Counted from the first letter of the stretch, positions 41,197-49,415 are shown. The stretch is DNA of 64,000 nt from Flemingiibacterium sp045636265 (GCA_045636265.1 JAZTXD010000170.1:1-64000), one strand, 5' to 3'. The notes: generated from the sequence alone by a model not told the origin. A program made the numbers and translations.

Positions 41197-43329
41197 TTAA
41201 TACAGCCTTTTATGCGAAAATGGGATAAGTTCATCCCACGCCTTACTGTTAATAATGTCTTCAGCTTGATTTACAACACCCAAAATGCTCGGCATTAGTT
41301 TTTCCGTTTTTAAGGATTGGATTTCATCTTTCATACTTCCTATAACAGAAGCAACATCAACATGCTTATTTTGAATTAAAATATACGCGTATTCTGCAGC
41401 AATCATTAGTTTGATAAGTCTAAAGCATAAAGCTTCTGCACTATTACTTTTTATAGCTGACAAATAATATTTTGATACCGTTTCAATAGGTGCTCCCATT
41501 TTATACAGTGCCGCCCCCAAATTAGCACATGTTTCAAAGCAAGGATGAGTATCTGCACTAAGGAAAAACCACTTGTTGCTTTGGTTGATTTGACGTAAAA
41601 TGCCGCTTCCTTTTGCATTCTTACCTTTTGCCTCAACCAATGCCTTAAGAAATGCAGAAACGTGATACCACGTAAAAGCATCATTTGGGGGAGACTTTTT
41701 CGTCATAATCTCTTGCAAGCTATTGAGTTCACACCCCTTAAGCAGCAAGCGCTCCGCCTCTTCGTAATTGTTGTTTGCAAGTTCAACCGCAAAACGATAT
41801 TGAAATTGGCGGTTTAAATCGCCTTTTCTATCAGCTAAATGCTTAATCGCATTGTCACTCATCTCAACAGCCTGCTCATATGTACCACATCCCTGCTTCA
41901 TCAAATAGCAAATATTCTGAACTTGCGTTCCGAATAGCTTCCCTAAATTGATAGATCTGAATTCATTGTTATGTGGACCATCTATGAAATTCATAGAATT
42001 TGCAATATCTTTTAATTCGCTTACCATTAATTCATATGCCGCAAAGCTCGTTATTACACGTTCTATCAACTCACATGCTTTTTCAGTTTGAAATGTATCA
42101 AACAGGTAAATAGAATAACGGTTATAGTACATTAGTACATAATCCAAATTCTCTGCATGATTGATAATTAGAGGGAGCAGTTCATTCGCCTTATCAAACA
42201 GTGACTCCATTTCAAATAGCTTGCCTTGATGGTCGTATATTGCTAATTTGTGGAGTAAAATGTCAAATTCAAAAAATGGATCACGTCTTCCACTATCGCT
42301 TAAAGCAAATGCAATTTTTTCAGCAGATTCAATGAAGCTTAACCCCAATTCATAATCACGTAAGCTCGCAATAATTGTATTCAAATAGTCAGATAATGCA
42401 TTGAGATGATTACGTATAGCTTTTTCGCTAAGAGAAGAAAGATTATCAATGACTATCGGCAAAAATTTTGGATTCATTTTGCCGGTACATATTTCATATA
42501 ATGCCGCAGCATATGCTTGGTCATTTATTAAAGCATAAACTCTTTCCTTTTTTGTATCTCCTTTTAGCGTAAACATAAATTCTTCCTTATACATCGCCTT
42601 GAGCCGTGTAGAATAAGAAGAACCATCCTGCATTTTTTCTTTAAAACACGCACTACTCCTCGTGAAATAGAAATGACAAATATAGTCACATAATACCAGC
42701 GCAGAATTGCCCTTGTCATCTTCACACCGCACCGTGATGGGCGCTTTATTGCTCCTTGTTACAGGCAATGTGTTCTTTATCCTATTTATCACAATCTTTT
42801 CATTGAGCTGTTTGGTATATTCCTCTATGGGAATATACTTTATTTCGTTGCATGTCATATCACGCCGATATCCTGCTATAACATTCAACTCGATATCATC
42901 TTTAGGGTTTTCCAATGCCAGCTTTGAGTATAGTTGTACAACACCGTCAGCCAAAATGTTTATATAGGTACGTGTGCTATCGACTATGTATGCTTTTTCA
43001 AAGTTTTCAAAAACTACTAGTTCGCCATTTTTTTGTGCCAATTCCATTATAAGCTTGTGAAGCTCAGCACATTGAAGTTGTGTGATGGTGCCTTTTATTA
43101 CTAACTCAGTCGCATGATTAACTTTTTTGAAGATTTCACTATTGTCTAATTCTGCATCCTCAGGCACAGCCGTTTTCCAACAGTCAATTACTTGCTTTTT
43201 CAGTTTATCAAGGTTTATTTCAACATCACACAAAAAACCGCCGACAAGACATTGCTTTTTCTTCGGGTTTTGTGTATCTTTGTCAAAATCTCCACTTTCA
43301 TCTAAGTATAGGTAGTATTTCTTAGGCAT
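41197..43329 (-). CDS. DUF3800 protein with long helical-repeat C-terminus
   Basis: A 710-residue protein. The N-terminal DUF3800 domain (about 1-240) starts YLYLDESGDF, with acidic residues D10, E11 and D14. It closes with ALVLCDYICHFYF, whose aspartate completes the acidic set expected of an RNase H-like nuclease. Residues about 260-700 are helical repeats with TPR-like spacing (YEQAVEMSDNAIKHLADRKG, NNYEEAERLLLKGCELN). DUF3800 proteins are frequent in defence islands and mobile cargo. Fusion to about 450 residues of repeats is unusual and suggests a sensor or scaffold. The AT-rich composition marks it as acquired. Confidence 0.75.
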   Translation of the reverse strand: MPKKYYLYLDESGDFDKDTQNPKKKQCLVGGFLCDVEINLDKLKKQVIDCWKTAVPEDAELDNSEIFKKVNHATELVIKGTITQLQCAELHKLIMELAQKNGELVVFENFEKAYIVDSTRTYINILADGVVQLYSKLALENPKDDIELNVIAGYRRDMTCNEIKYIPIEEYTKQLNEKIVINRIKNTLPVTRSNKAPITVRCEDDKGNSALVLCDYICHFYFTRSSACFKEKMQDGSSYSTRLKAMYKEEFMFTLKGDTKKERVYALINDQAYAAALYEICTGKMNPKFLPIVIDNLSSLSEKAIRNHLNALSDYLNTIIASLRDYELGLSFIESAEKIAFALSDSGRRDPFFEFDILLHKLAIYDHQGKLFEMESLFDKANELLPLIINHAENLDYVLMYYNRYSIYLFDTFQTEKACELIERVITSFAAYELMVSELKDIANSMNFIDGPHNNEFRSINLGKLFGTQVQNICYLMKQGCGTYEQAVEMSDNAIKHLADRKGDLNRQFQYRFAVELANNNYEEAERLLLKGCELNSLQEIMTKKSPPNDAFTWYHVSAFLKALVEAKGKNAKGSGILRQINQSNKWFFLSADTHPCFETCANLGAALYKMGAPIETVSKYYLSAIKSNSAEALCFRLIKLMIAAEYAYILIQNKHVDVASVIGSMKDEIQSLKTEKLMPSILGVVNQAEDIINSKAWDELIPFSHKRLY

Positions 43330-43396
43330 AGCTTGTTACCTCGTGCTATATTTCATCAATTTCTACTTAAACATAAGGCGTACTTGTTGTATTTTG

Positions 43397-43546
43397 CTAC
43401 GATTTCAAGGTAGTATCCAAACAAGTATTACAAACAGGACAAACGACATTCCAGTTTGAATCATCGTAATTGGCATAGTAATTAAAAAGATGCTTTCCAA
43501 GTACGTGGTTACCCCCCTTAGTTTTGCAATGTGTTTCTTTATCCAT
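43397..43546 (-). CDS. 49-residue zinc-ribbon-like protein
   Basis: A short frame of 49 codons with an AAGGTG site before its ATG. It contains an early Cys-Lys-Thr-Lys, a His pair in GGNHVLGKHLFNYY, and WNVVCPVCNTCLD at the end, a CPxCxxC metal knuckle. It lies 67 bases upstream of the DUF3800 gene on the same strand and is probably co-transcribed. No family is recognised. Confidence 0.5.
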   Translation of the reverse strand: MDKETHCKTKGGNHVLGKHLFNYYANYDDSNWNVVCPVCNTCLDTTLKS

Positions 43547-43623
43547 GCCAATTCACCTTAAAAATTCTATATACACATATTGTACCACAAACATATTACT
43601 GTGTCAATCGGCACGCCTATTTT

Positions 43624-43755
43624 TCAGATATTATAACAAAAATATCCATTCACATTTATGAACAACCAACGCTCATGGTTCTCCTGGTCGGCTAAGGTTG
43701 ACAAATCACTTTCGCCCATAACAATCTCAATGAATCCCTTAGTGATTCCGTACAT
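43624..43755 (-). CDS. Short open frame, possible gene remnant
   Basis: A 43-residue frame (MYGITKGFIEIVMG...NVNGYFCYNI) that remains open for 14 codons upstream of its ATG but has no ribosome binding site. The residue mix looks protein-like. It may be a fragment of a lost gene or a small gene with an unseen start. Confidence 0.3.
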   Translation of the reverse strand: MYGITKGFIEIVMGESDLSTLADQENHERWLFINVNGYFCYNI

Positions 43756-43783
43756 GGCTACACCCGTCAATGTAATTTTTATA

Positions 43784-43850
43784 GGTTGTGAAACGGCGTT
43801 TCACAACCCACCGAAAACTTATTGATTTTTATTTTGACTCATGATATAAT
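43784..43850 (+). promoter_or_regulatory. Promoter and upstream palindrome of the FtsH/PolC-like operon
   Basis: TTGATT (43822-43827) and TATAAT (43845-43850) are 17 bp apart. A perfect 25-bp palindrome with 12-bp arms GGTTGTGAAACG/CGTTTCACAACC (43784-43808) is centred at 43796, 26 bp before the -35 box. That corresponds to about position -61, a classical activator site. The leader is about 155 bases long. The rest of the 43,330-44,012 gap holds the two short frames listed above. Confidence 0.8.
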
Positions 43851-44012
43851 ATGCTCCCAACACAAGGTCGTATCTCCAGTGCTACGATGGTATGTACGAA
43901 AAAAATAGCGGGATACAAAAAAGAGATATATGAACCGTTGTGTGCTGCGTGAAATCTATGAATACGAAGATGTATGCTTAATTGGTTGTTGAAATAAGGA
44001 GGAATATGTAAT

Positions 44013-45332
44013 ATGAAAAACACTAACTTTTCTATGATTGCAGGCTACGAGGGTGAAAAGCAGAATTTAAAGAATGTCTGTGAACTGTTTAAGAAGGCGG
44101 CGATGTTAAACGAAAAAAACATACGTCTGCCAAGAGGAGTTCTTCTGGTTGGAGAACCAGGAGTGGGTAAAACTATTCTCGCGGAGGCATTTATAAACGA
44201 ATCCGGTGTTAACTGTGTGAGGATTGATGGCGGATCTATAGATTTGGAAACGGACGTCGTACACTACATAGATGCCAAATTCAAAGAAGCAACGGAACAG
44301 CAACCGGCGATAATTTTTATTGATGAGCTTGATAAAATCGCTTTTTATGTCTATATGTCGGCAGAAGACAGAGTAAGCAAAGTTACAAAAGCTCTTTTGA
44401 AGGTTATAGACAGACATTCCCAAGATAAGATTACCATCGTTGCCACAGCGAACGATGTGCATGCGATACCAGCAATGCTTACGAGATGCGGAAGGTTCGA
44501 CAGAATAATAAAAATCCCACTACCAAATGAGTTAGACAGAAAAGCCATTGTTGAACACTATGCCCGTATGCTTAATATGTCTGATGATACTGATTTGGAC
44601 ATCATCGCAAGATTGATGGATGGGTATACAGGCGCCGATATTGAAAGTGTTCTGAATGAAGCTGCTCTTGAAGCTATTGTTAATGATCGCGATGAGATAA
44701 CGATGGAAAGCATAACTTCTGCGGCTGATAGATTGGCATTCAGCGGTGTAGTAAGAAAAGTAAAGATGAGCGAGGAGGAAAAGCGAATTGTTGCTATCCA
44801 TGAGGTGGGGCATCTCGTTGTTTCTCTTGTGACAGACAAGGAAAACGTGTCGGGCGCATCCATATTACCGCAAGGAAATACTATGGGGCATGTAAAGCAA
44901 ACACACGGTGGGGCTGTTTTGCGCAATTCCCGGCTGATGAAGAAAAAAATTACTACACTGCTAGCCGGCAAAGCCAATGAGGAGTTGTATATGCCTGAGG
45001 AGTGCTATTTCGGTGCGGAACATGATATAAGGGCGGCATATAACCTTGCGAGCAAGATTGTTTCAAGTGGATGCATGAACATTGAGTTTTTTTGCTCTGA
45101 CAGAGATAGTGGCGATTACAGCGGTAATGCGTCAAAAAGCGCAGACATCGAAAAAACAGTCCTTGAAATGATCAAAGACGCCGCGGAGGAAGCCCGCACT
45201 ATACTTCGCGCGTATGAGCGATTATCCGATATTTTCATAGAGGCACTTCTTGAGAAAAGTGTGCTTTCCCGTGAAGAAATAATGGAAATATTCGCAGCAT
45301 ACCAGCGCGGAGAGGGGACTTTAGTGCAATAA
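44013..45332 (+). CDS. Soluble FtsH-like AAA+ metalloprotease
   Basis: A 439-residue protein with both halves of FtsH. The AAA+ module has Walker A GEPGVGKT (47-54), Walker B IIFIDELDK (D104, E105) and the second-region-of-homology TRCGRFDR. The M41 peptidase has AIHEVGH, a complete HExxH zinc motif (H263, E264, H267), and the third ligand D338 in GAEHDIRAA. The two N-terminal membrane helices of FtsH are absent, and the pore loop is not the usual FVG. It is likely an active cytosolic ATP-dependent protease, the first gene of a four-gene operon. GGAGGAATATG supports the start. Confidence 0.85.
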   Translation: MKNTNFSMIAGYEGEKQNLKNVCELFKKAAMLNEKNIRLPRGVLLVGEPGVGKTILAEAFINESGVNCVRIDGGSIDLETDVVHYIDAKFKEATEQQPAIIFIDELDKIAFYVYMSAEDRVSKVTKALLKVIDRHSQDKITIVATANDVHAIPAMLTRCGRFDRIIKIPLPNELDRKAIVEHYARMLNMSDDTDLDIIARLMDGYTGADIESVLNEAALEAIVNDRDEITMESITSAADRLAFSGVVRKVKMSEEEKRIVAIHEVGHLVVSLVTDKENVSGASILPQGNTMGHVKQTHGGAVLRNSRLMKKKITTLLAGKANEELYMPEECYFGAEHDIRAAYNLASKIVSSGCMNIEFFCSDRDSGDYSGNASKSADIEKTVLEMIKDAAEEARTILRAYERLSDIFIEALLEKSVLSREEIMEIFAAYQRGEGTLVQ

Positions 45333-45345
45333 AAGATTTTGGTGA

Positions 45346-45432
45346 GAGAACGGTTCTTCTAAACCAAAGATCAGTGTTCTCTATAAGCTTGGCGAATTAC
45401 TTGAAATAAGCGTTGATGAACTGTTGACGTGT
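45346..45432 (+). pseudogene. Remnant of an XRE-type HTH, in frame with the PolC-like gene
   Basis: In the frame that continues into the next gene, codons after a TGA at 45343 read ENGSSKPKISVLYKLGEL and then LEISVDELLT. This is the classic end of a Cro/XRE helix-turn-helix. The recognition helices upstream are missing. It may be a decayed regulator, or a 5' extension of the next gene whose start has been lost. Confidence 0.5.
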
Positions 45433-45477
45433 AAAGATAATTATTATGAGAAAAAGAAAGGAATAGGTGCTTTTGCA

Positions 45478-46692
45478 ATGAAAAAGCAGTTATGGAACAA
45501 GGCGTTTGAGGCTATGCGTAAGCAATACGAAGATCCTCTGCCGGTGGAGATTCTCAATCGCTTTTATTTTGAGCAAGCCGAGATGCGAAATACCGATATC
45601 ATTATATATCTTAATTTGCTCGCAGTGATGGCTGATGCCGCAAAGGCGTGCGGTGAAGGCTTTGAGATTAGAGGAGCGGTAGGTGCATCATTTATATCAT
45701 ATCTTTTTGGTACAACAGATGTTAATCCCTTGAAGCCGCATTACCACTGTCCCGTGTGCCATAAGATTATATTTGATGACAGCGTTCGGGATGGCTGGGA
45801 TCTTCCCGAAAGGCAGTGCTCGTGCGGGGCTGCTATGCAATCGGACGGACACGACTTGCCGTATGAAGCTACACATGAGAGTTTGCGCAGTGAACATTTC
45901 TGCGTGTCGGTAACAGAAAACTTTTTTAAAATGGCACAGGACATAGTTGAGCAATATTTCAGCGGATGCAAGTTCACCTACAAAGATATTACCGTAAACA
46001 GAGTACGTAAAGTTGCTATTTTTTCTAACACTGTAAAATTTTCGATAACAATATGCATATATGATGAATTGGAACACATTAAGTCATTAAGAGAATCGGT
46101 CGGAGAGCAAATTGGAACGATACCCATAGAATTTGATGAGCTAATATCGGAGCTTTGCAAAGGTGATACAGCCGGAATTCCGGAGTTTTCTTTCAAGCTT
46201 GCAAAGGAATTATTAGATGTAGCAAAGCCTGAATCATATCACGATCTGATACAGTTTATTGGAGTGATGCGCGGAGTAAATACTTGGTACGAGACCGCCG
46301 CAATATTACTAGAAGCTGGATTCCCGATAGGCAATGTAATTGCCTATCCTGAAGATGTTTTTCACTATGTAAAAAATAAACTGAAGCATAGCGAGATTTA
46401 CGAAACGGGATTTGCGTATAGAGTGATGGATGATGTACGGCACGGACGCTATGCCAAGGATGGTATTCCCCCTCATATTTTAGCGGAATTGAAGCGTATG
46501 GGAGCCGAAGATTGGTTTGTAAACTCCATTAAAGCCATTAGATTTCTTTTCTCCAAGGCGCAAGGGGTAACTCACGCTAAACGAGCTGTTGAAATGATGT
46601 GGTATAAAATCCACTTTCCAAAAGAGTTCGCTGAAATTATGGGCGATATATCAAGTGACCATGATATTACCCAGATATATAAGGATAAATAA
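45478..46692 (+). CDS. PolC-derived protein lacking the catalytic palm segment
   Basis: A 404-residue protein collinear with two separate parts of replicative DNA polymerase PolC. Residues 1-130 match the stretch ending the first palm part: YEDPLPVEILNRF, IRGAVGASFISYLFGTTDV, NPLKPHYHCPVC with zinc cysteines 91, 94, 114 and 116, then DLPERQCSCG and DGHDLPYE. Residues 225-390 match the later region: GDTAGIPEFSFKLAKELLD, MRGVNTWYETA, EDWFVNSIKAIRFLFSKAQG. Between them PolC has PDIDLNFSG, with catalytic aspartates; here about 90 unrelated residues replace it. Catalysis is therefore unlikely. The start at 45478 has only a weak, distant ribosome binding site. Confidence 0.8.
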   Translation: MKKQLWNKAFEAMRKQYEDPLPVEILNRFYFEQAEMRNTDIIIYLNLLAVMADAAKACGEGFEIRGAVGASFISYLFGTTDVNPLKPHYHCPVCHKIIFDDSVRDGWDLPERQCSCGAAMQSDGHDLPYEATHESLRSEHFCVSVTENFFKMAQDIVEQYFSGCKFTYKDITVNRVRKVAIFSNTVKFSITICIYDELEHIKSLRESVGEQIGTIPIEFDELISELCKGDTAGIPEFSFKLAKELLDVAKPESYHDLIQFIGVMRGVNTWYETAAILLEAGFPIGNVIAYPEDVFHYVKNKLKHSEIYETGFAYRVMDDVRHGRYAKDGIPPHILAELKRMGAEDWFVNSIKAIRFLFSKAQGVTHAKRAVEMMWYKIHFPKEFAEIMGDISSDHDITQIYKDK

Positions 46693-46718
46693 TACTTTCA
46701 AAACAAAGGAGAGAAACA

Positions 46719-48794
46719 ATGAAATTAGCTGATGCATTGGCACAATATGACGTAGTATATTTGAGGAAAATGTGTAGATTTTTCAGAGGTGATGCCTCCG
46801 CGGTTCCGAAGGAAGTTATCATAGAAAAAATTCTTGTTCCCGAAATAACGAATAAAGAGTATTTATTCACCTGCTTTGCTCTGATGAACAAGGAAGCACA
46901 GACGGATTATTTCAACACAGCTGTAAACGGAGCCACGCGAAAGCACGACAAATCCACCAGTGGAGTTGAAAAAATTATCATTGATGCAGCCATGTTTTCG
47001 CAAATAATTCTAAAAAATGCGCTTAAGGGAAATCGTACAAAAATACATAAAAATCCCAAAGACGATTTCCTGAAAAGTTGGCTGTATCTTGGTGGTCTAT
47101 ACATCCGAATCAATAAGGGTACAGATATAATTTGCGATGAAATAGTTGACTTTGTAAATGAATGTATTGCTACGCCTGCAGATGCCGGCAGACGTACATA
47201 CTCCGAGGCCCAACTTGATCTCGATCGCGAAATGATATCCATGCGAGCCAACTACATAAACAGATTGATGGAGGTATACGGAGTAATAAGCTGGTCGTAT
47301 GCAGAACTCATATTTGCGTCGCTTTATTTTGAGCCGCTGTTTTTACATCCGTTTACAAGCTCGCTTGCGGTGAGATTGGCACTGTGCGAGAATAGCGAGA
47401 TTTCTGGAACTTCAAACGACGTCGTTATGCCGCTTTGGTCGATAGTAGAGGAAGGGGACTACTTATCAAATTTCTTTATTGACAACCCTGACGAAATTAT
47501 TGCTTGTCAGAAAAAGGTTGACATCTACATCCCGTCGGAGTATAACGAACTATTCCACAGAGAGAATTTAGGCAAAAGCATATCAGACATCGAATGTAAG
47601 CAAAACGAAGCTTTCAGGATGTTCGATAAATATTGTGTGGAGTGCTACGGTTGTACTCCTGAAACGGCACGTAGTATGCGCCTTAGCGTTGAAAGCTGTC
47701 TCACTATTTCCGGCATTCAAAGCGAGCGTGATGAAATATATAATTTAATTGCGGTTGAACTCATCGAAACATTTGGCGAGATCAAGGCAAGAGACACTCT
47801 GATTACGCTTCTGGACAATATACACGATAACTTTAACAATTGGAAATGCAGTGGATATACTCCGCGAGAGTACCGTGAAATGGAGCAGGACGGCTGGCAT
47901 AGACCTGATGAAAGATTTGGGAGAGAATACGAAAAAGAGTGGCCTGCCGAAGAAGCAGCAACCTTTGCCGATCTTAAAGTGGAAAAGCTCAACTTAGATA
48001 AGATTAGCGACGAAGAGTTAGTAATGCTAAAAAATTTAGCGTTATTACCTGACGACGGCATGAGCGCAGATATGTTTGATGAGTTTGTGAACGTAAGCGA
48101 GGATTTCAGCTTTAATACGTTCTACCTTAATCATTGGATATATCTAATACGAAATGATGGGTCGCCAGATAAAATCGTACTTCGCCCTGAAATAAAACGT
48201 GCAGTGTGGAAATATGCAATGCCCACCTTCGATGATTATTATGTTATGATAAACAATATCAACAAGTGGGCGCGAAGCAACTATAAGTTAATCAATGAGT
48301 ACGAAATGGGACGTATTACAAATAAAGAGCTCGTCCAAAAGGTTGAGGATGCCAAAGAGTTCTGCAGAAACACGCTTCGCCCTATTGTCAAGGTTATTTG
48401 TGGGTTAAAAGCAAAGAGAGGCTCGCAGATGCGCGTGTATGTGGAATCAATATTCGATGTACTTGACCTTGTGTTCACAACTGATTGTGAAGTATACGAG
48501 GCGCAAAACATCGAAAACGAAAAAATGCTCATCTATTCAAGGCTCGCGGAGATAGATTTCGAATATTATTCGCCATACGTCCGAAAGACTTGTGAGAGGC
48601 TGTCTTATAGCGCAAGCTGTGGCTTTATCGGCGATGCCGGTATTCTTTCAAAAATATATGATGATATCAAGGAACGCTATTACAGCGAGAATTTGTCGGA
48701 ATGTGATCTGCCGCGGATTGAAGTTTTTGAAGATGAAAGCGACTCCGACGCAGAATATATTGAATTTGAAGATGACGATGAACTCCCGTTTTGA
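46719..48794 (+). CDS. 691-residue protein with SSB-like acidic C-terminal tip
   Basis: I do not recognise a family. The first 40 residues (LADALAQYDVVYLRKMCRFF, then VPKEVIIEKIL) resemble a SAP/Rho-N helix-extension-helix. The middle is helical, with SGYTPREYREMEQDGWHRPD near 390. The C-terminus is a very acidic tail ending DDDELPF, close to the DDDLPF/DDDIPF tip by which bacterial SSB recruits replication and repair proteins. GGAGAG precedes the ATG. It lies 26 bases after the PolC-like gene, so the two are co-transcribed. Confidence 0.7.
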   Translation: MKLADALAQYDVVYLRKMCRFFRGDASAVPKEVIIEKILVPEITNKEYLFTCFALMNKEAQTDYFNTAVNGATRKHDKSTSGVEKIIIDAAMFSQIILKNALKGNRTKIHKNPKDDFLKSWLYLGGLYIRINKGTDIICDEIVDFVNECIATPADAGRRTYSEAQLDLDREMISMRANYINRLMEVYGVISWSYAELIFASLYFEPLFLHPFTSSLAVRLALCENSEISGTSNDVVMPLWSIVEEGDYLSNFFIDNPDEIIACQKKVDIYIPSEYNELFHRENLGKSISDIECKQNEAFRMFDKYCVECYGCTPETARSMRLSVESCLTISGIQSERDEIYNLIAVELIETFGEIKARDTLITLLDNIHDNFNNWKCSGYTPREYREMEQDGWHRPDERFGREYEKEWPAEEAATFADLKVEKLNLDKISDEELVMLKNLALLPDDGMSADMFDEFVNVSEDFSFNTFYLNHWIYLIRNDGSPDKIVLRPEIKRAVWKYAMPTFDDYYVMINNINKWARSNYKLINEYEMGRITNKELVQKVEDAKEFCRNTLRPIVKVICGLKAKRGSQMRVYVESIFDVLDLVFTTDCEVYEAQNIENEKMLIYSRLAEIDFEYYSPYVRKTCERLSYSASCGFIGDAGILSKIYDDIKERYYSENLSECDLPRIEVFEDESDSDAEYIEFEDDDELPF

Positions 48795-48809
48795 GGTTAG
48801 TAAGGAAAG

Positions 48810-49394
48810 ATGAGAAATGAATATAGTAATATGACCCTTAAAGAAAGAATTATCGCTATAATGATTGTTGTTTCTATCGTTATATTTCAGATCTGTGCAC
48901 TTGCTCCACTATTATTAAGCGGTTTTGCCGATACTGGCTGGAGCATTACAGATGGAATCATCTATATTGCCTTCGCAGAGATTGTATTTGTGTCTATTGT
49001 TGTAAAATATTATATAATTACACAACGAATTATAAATAGCCACAATATGGCCCTGTCCCACTTCTGCACCGATAATAGCGAAGAGTTCGATGATGATATA
49101 GGCGATGATGTTTTATTATTACCCGAAGAACTGTTGTCAGACAGAGGTTATTCTGCGCTAAATTTGCAATCTAAGCTATTTAAAGTGCTTTCAATTACCT
49201 TTTTAACACTGTATTGCGTTTGTATTATCATAACGCTGATTAACGGTTTATCAGAGATACAAAATTTGATGAACATCGATTTGATACCCACATCACGATT
49301 CTTGATTCTGATAGGTACTGCATTTTCTGTTTCCGACGCCTTCTTTAACTGGCTATTGATGAAGGCAGAAGAAATGTACTACGTAAATGATTAA
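48810..49394 (+). CDS. Four-helix membrane protein, last gene of the operon
   Basis: A 194-residue protein with hydrophobic segments at about 13-38, 46-68, 122-146 and 160-184. A highly acidic loop EEFDDDIGDDVLLLPEELL lies between the second and third. No family is recognised. It starts 15 bases after the previous stop, with AAGGAAAG upstream, so it belongs to the operon. A membrane protein at the end of a putative defence operon could be an effector or an anchor, but that is only contextual. Confidence 0.65.
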   Translation: MRNEYSNMTLKERIIAIMIVVSIVIFQICALAPLLLSGFADTGWSITDGIIYIAFAEIVFVSIVVKYYIITQRIINSHNMALSHFCTDNSEEFDDDIGDDVLLLPEELLSDRGYSALNLQSKLFKVLSITFLTLYCVCIIITLINGLSEIQNLMNIDLIPTSRFLILIGTAFSVSDAFFNWLLMKAEEMYYVND

Positions 49395-49415
49395 GAGTGT
49401 ACGGATATAGATAGT

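Noticed and set aside
41097..43806. Repeated palindrome considered as a CRISPR repeat
   Set aside because: There are only two copies, 2.7 kb apart, with no spacers and no cas genes. The promoter geometry explains them better.
43851..44012. Short plus-strand frame in the leader of the FtsH-like operon
   Set aside because: A 21-codon frame with no ribosome binding site or conserved pattern; treated as untranslated leader.
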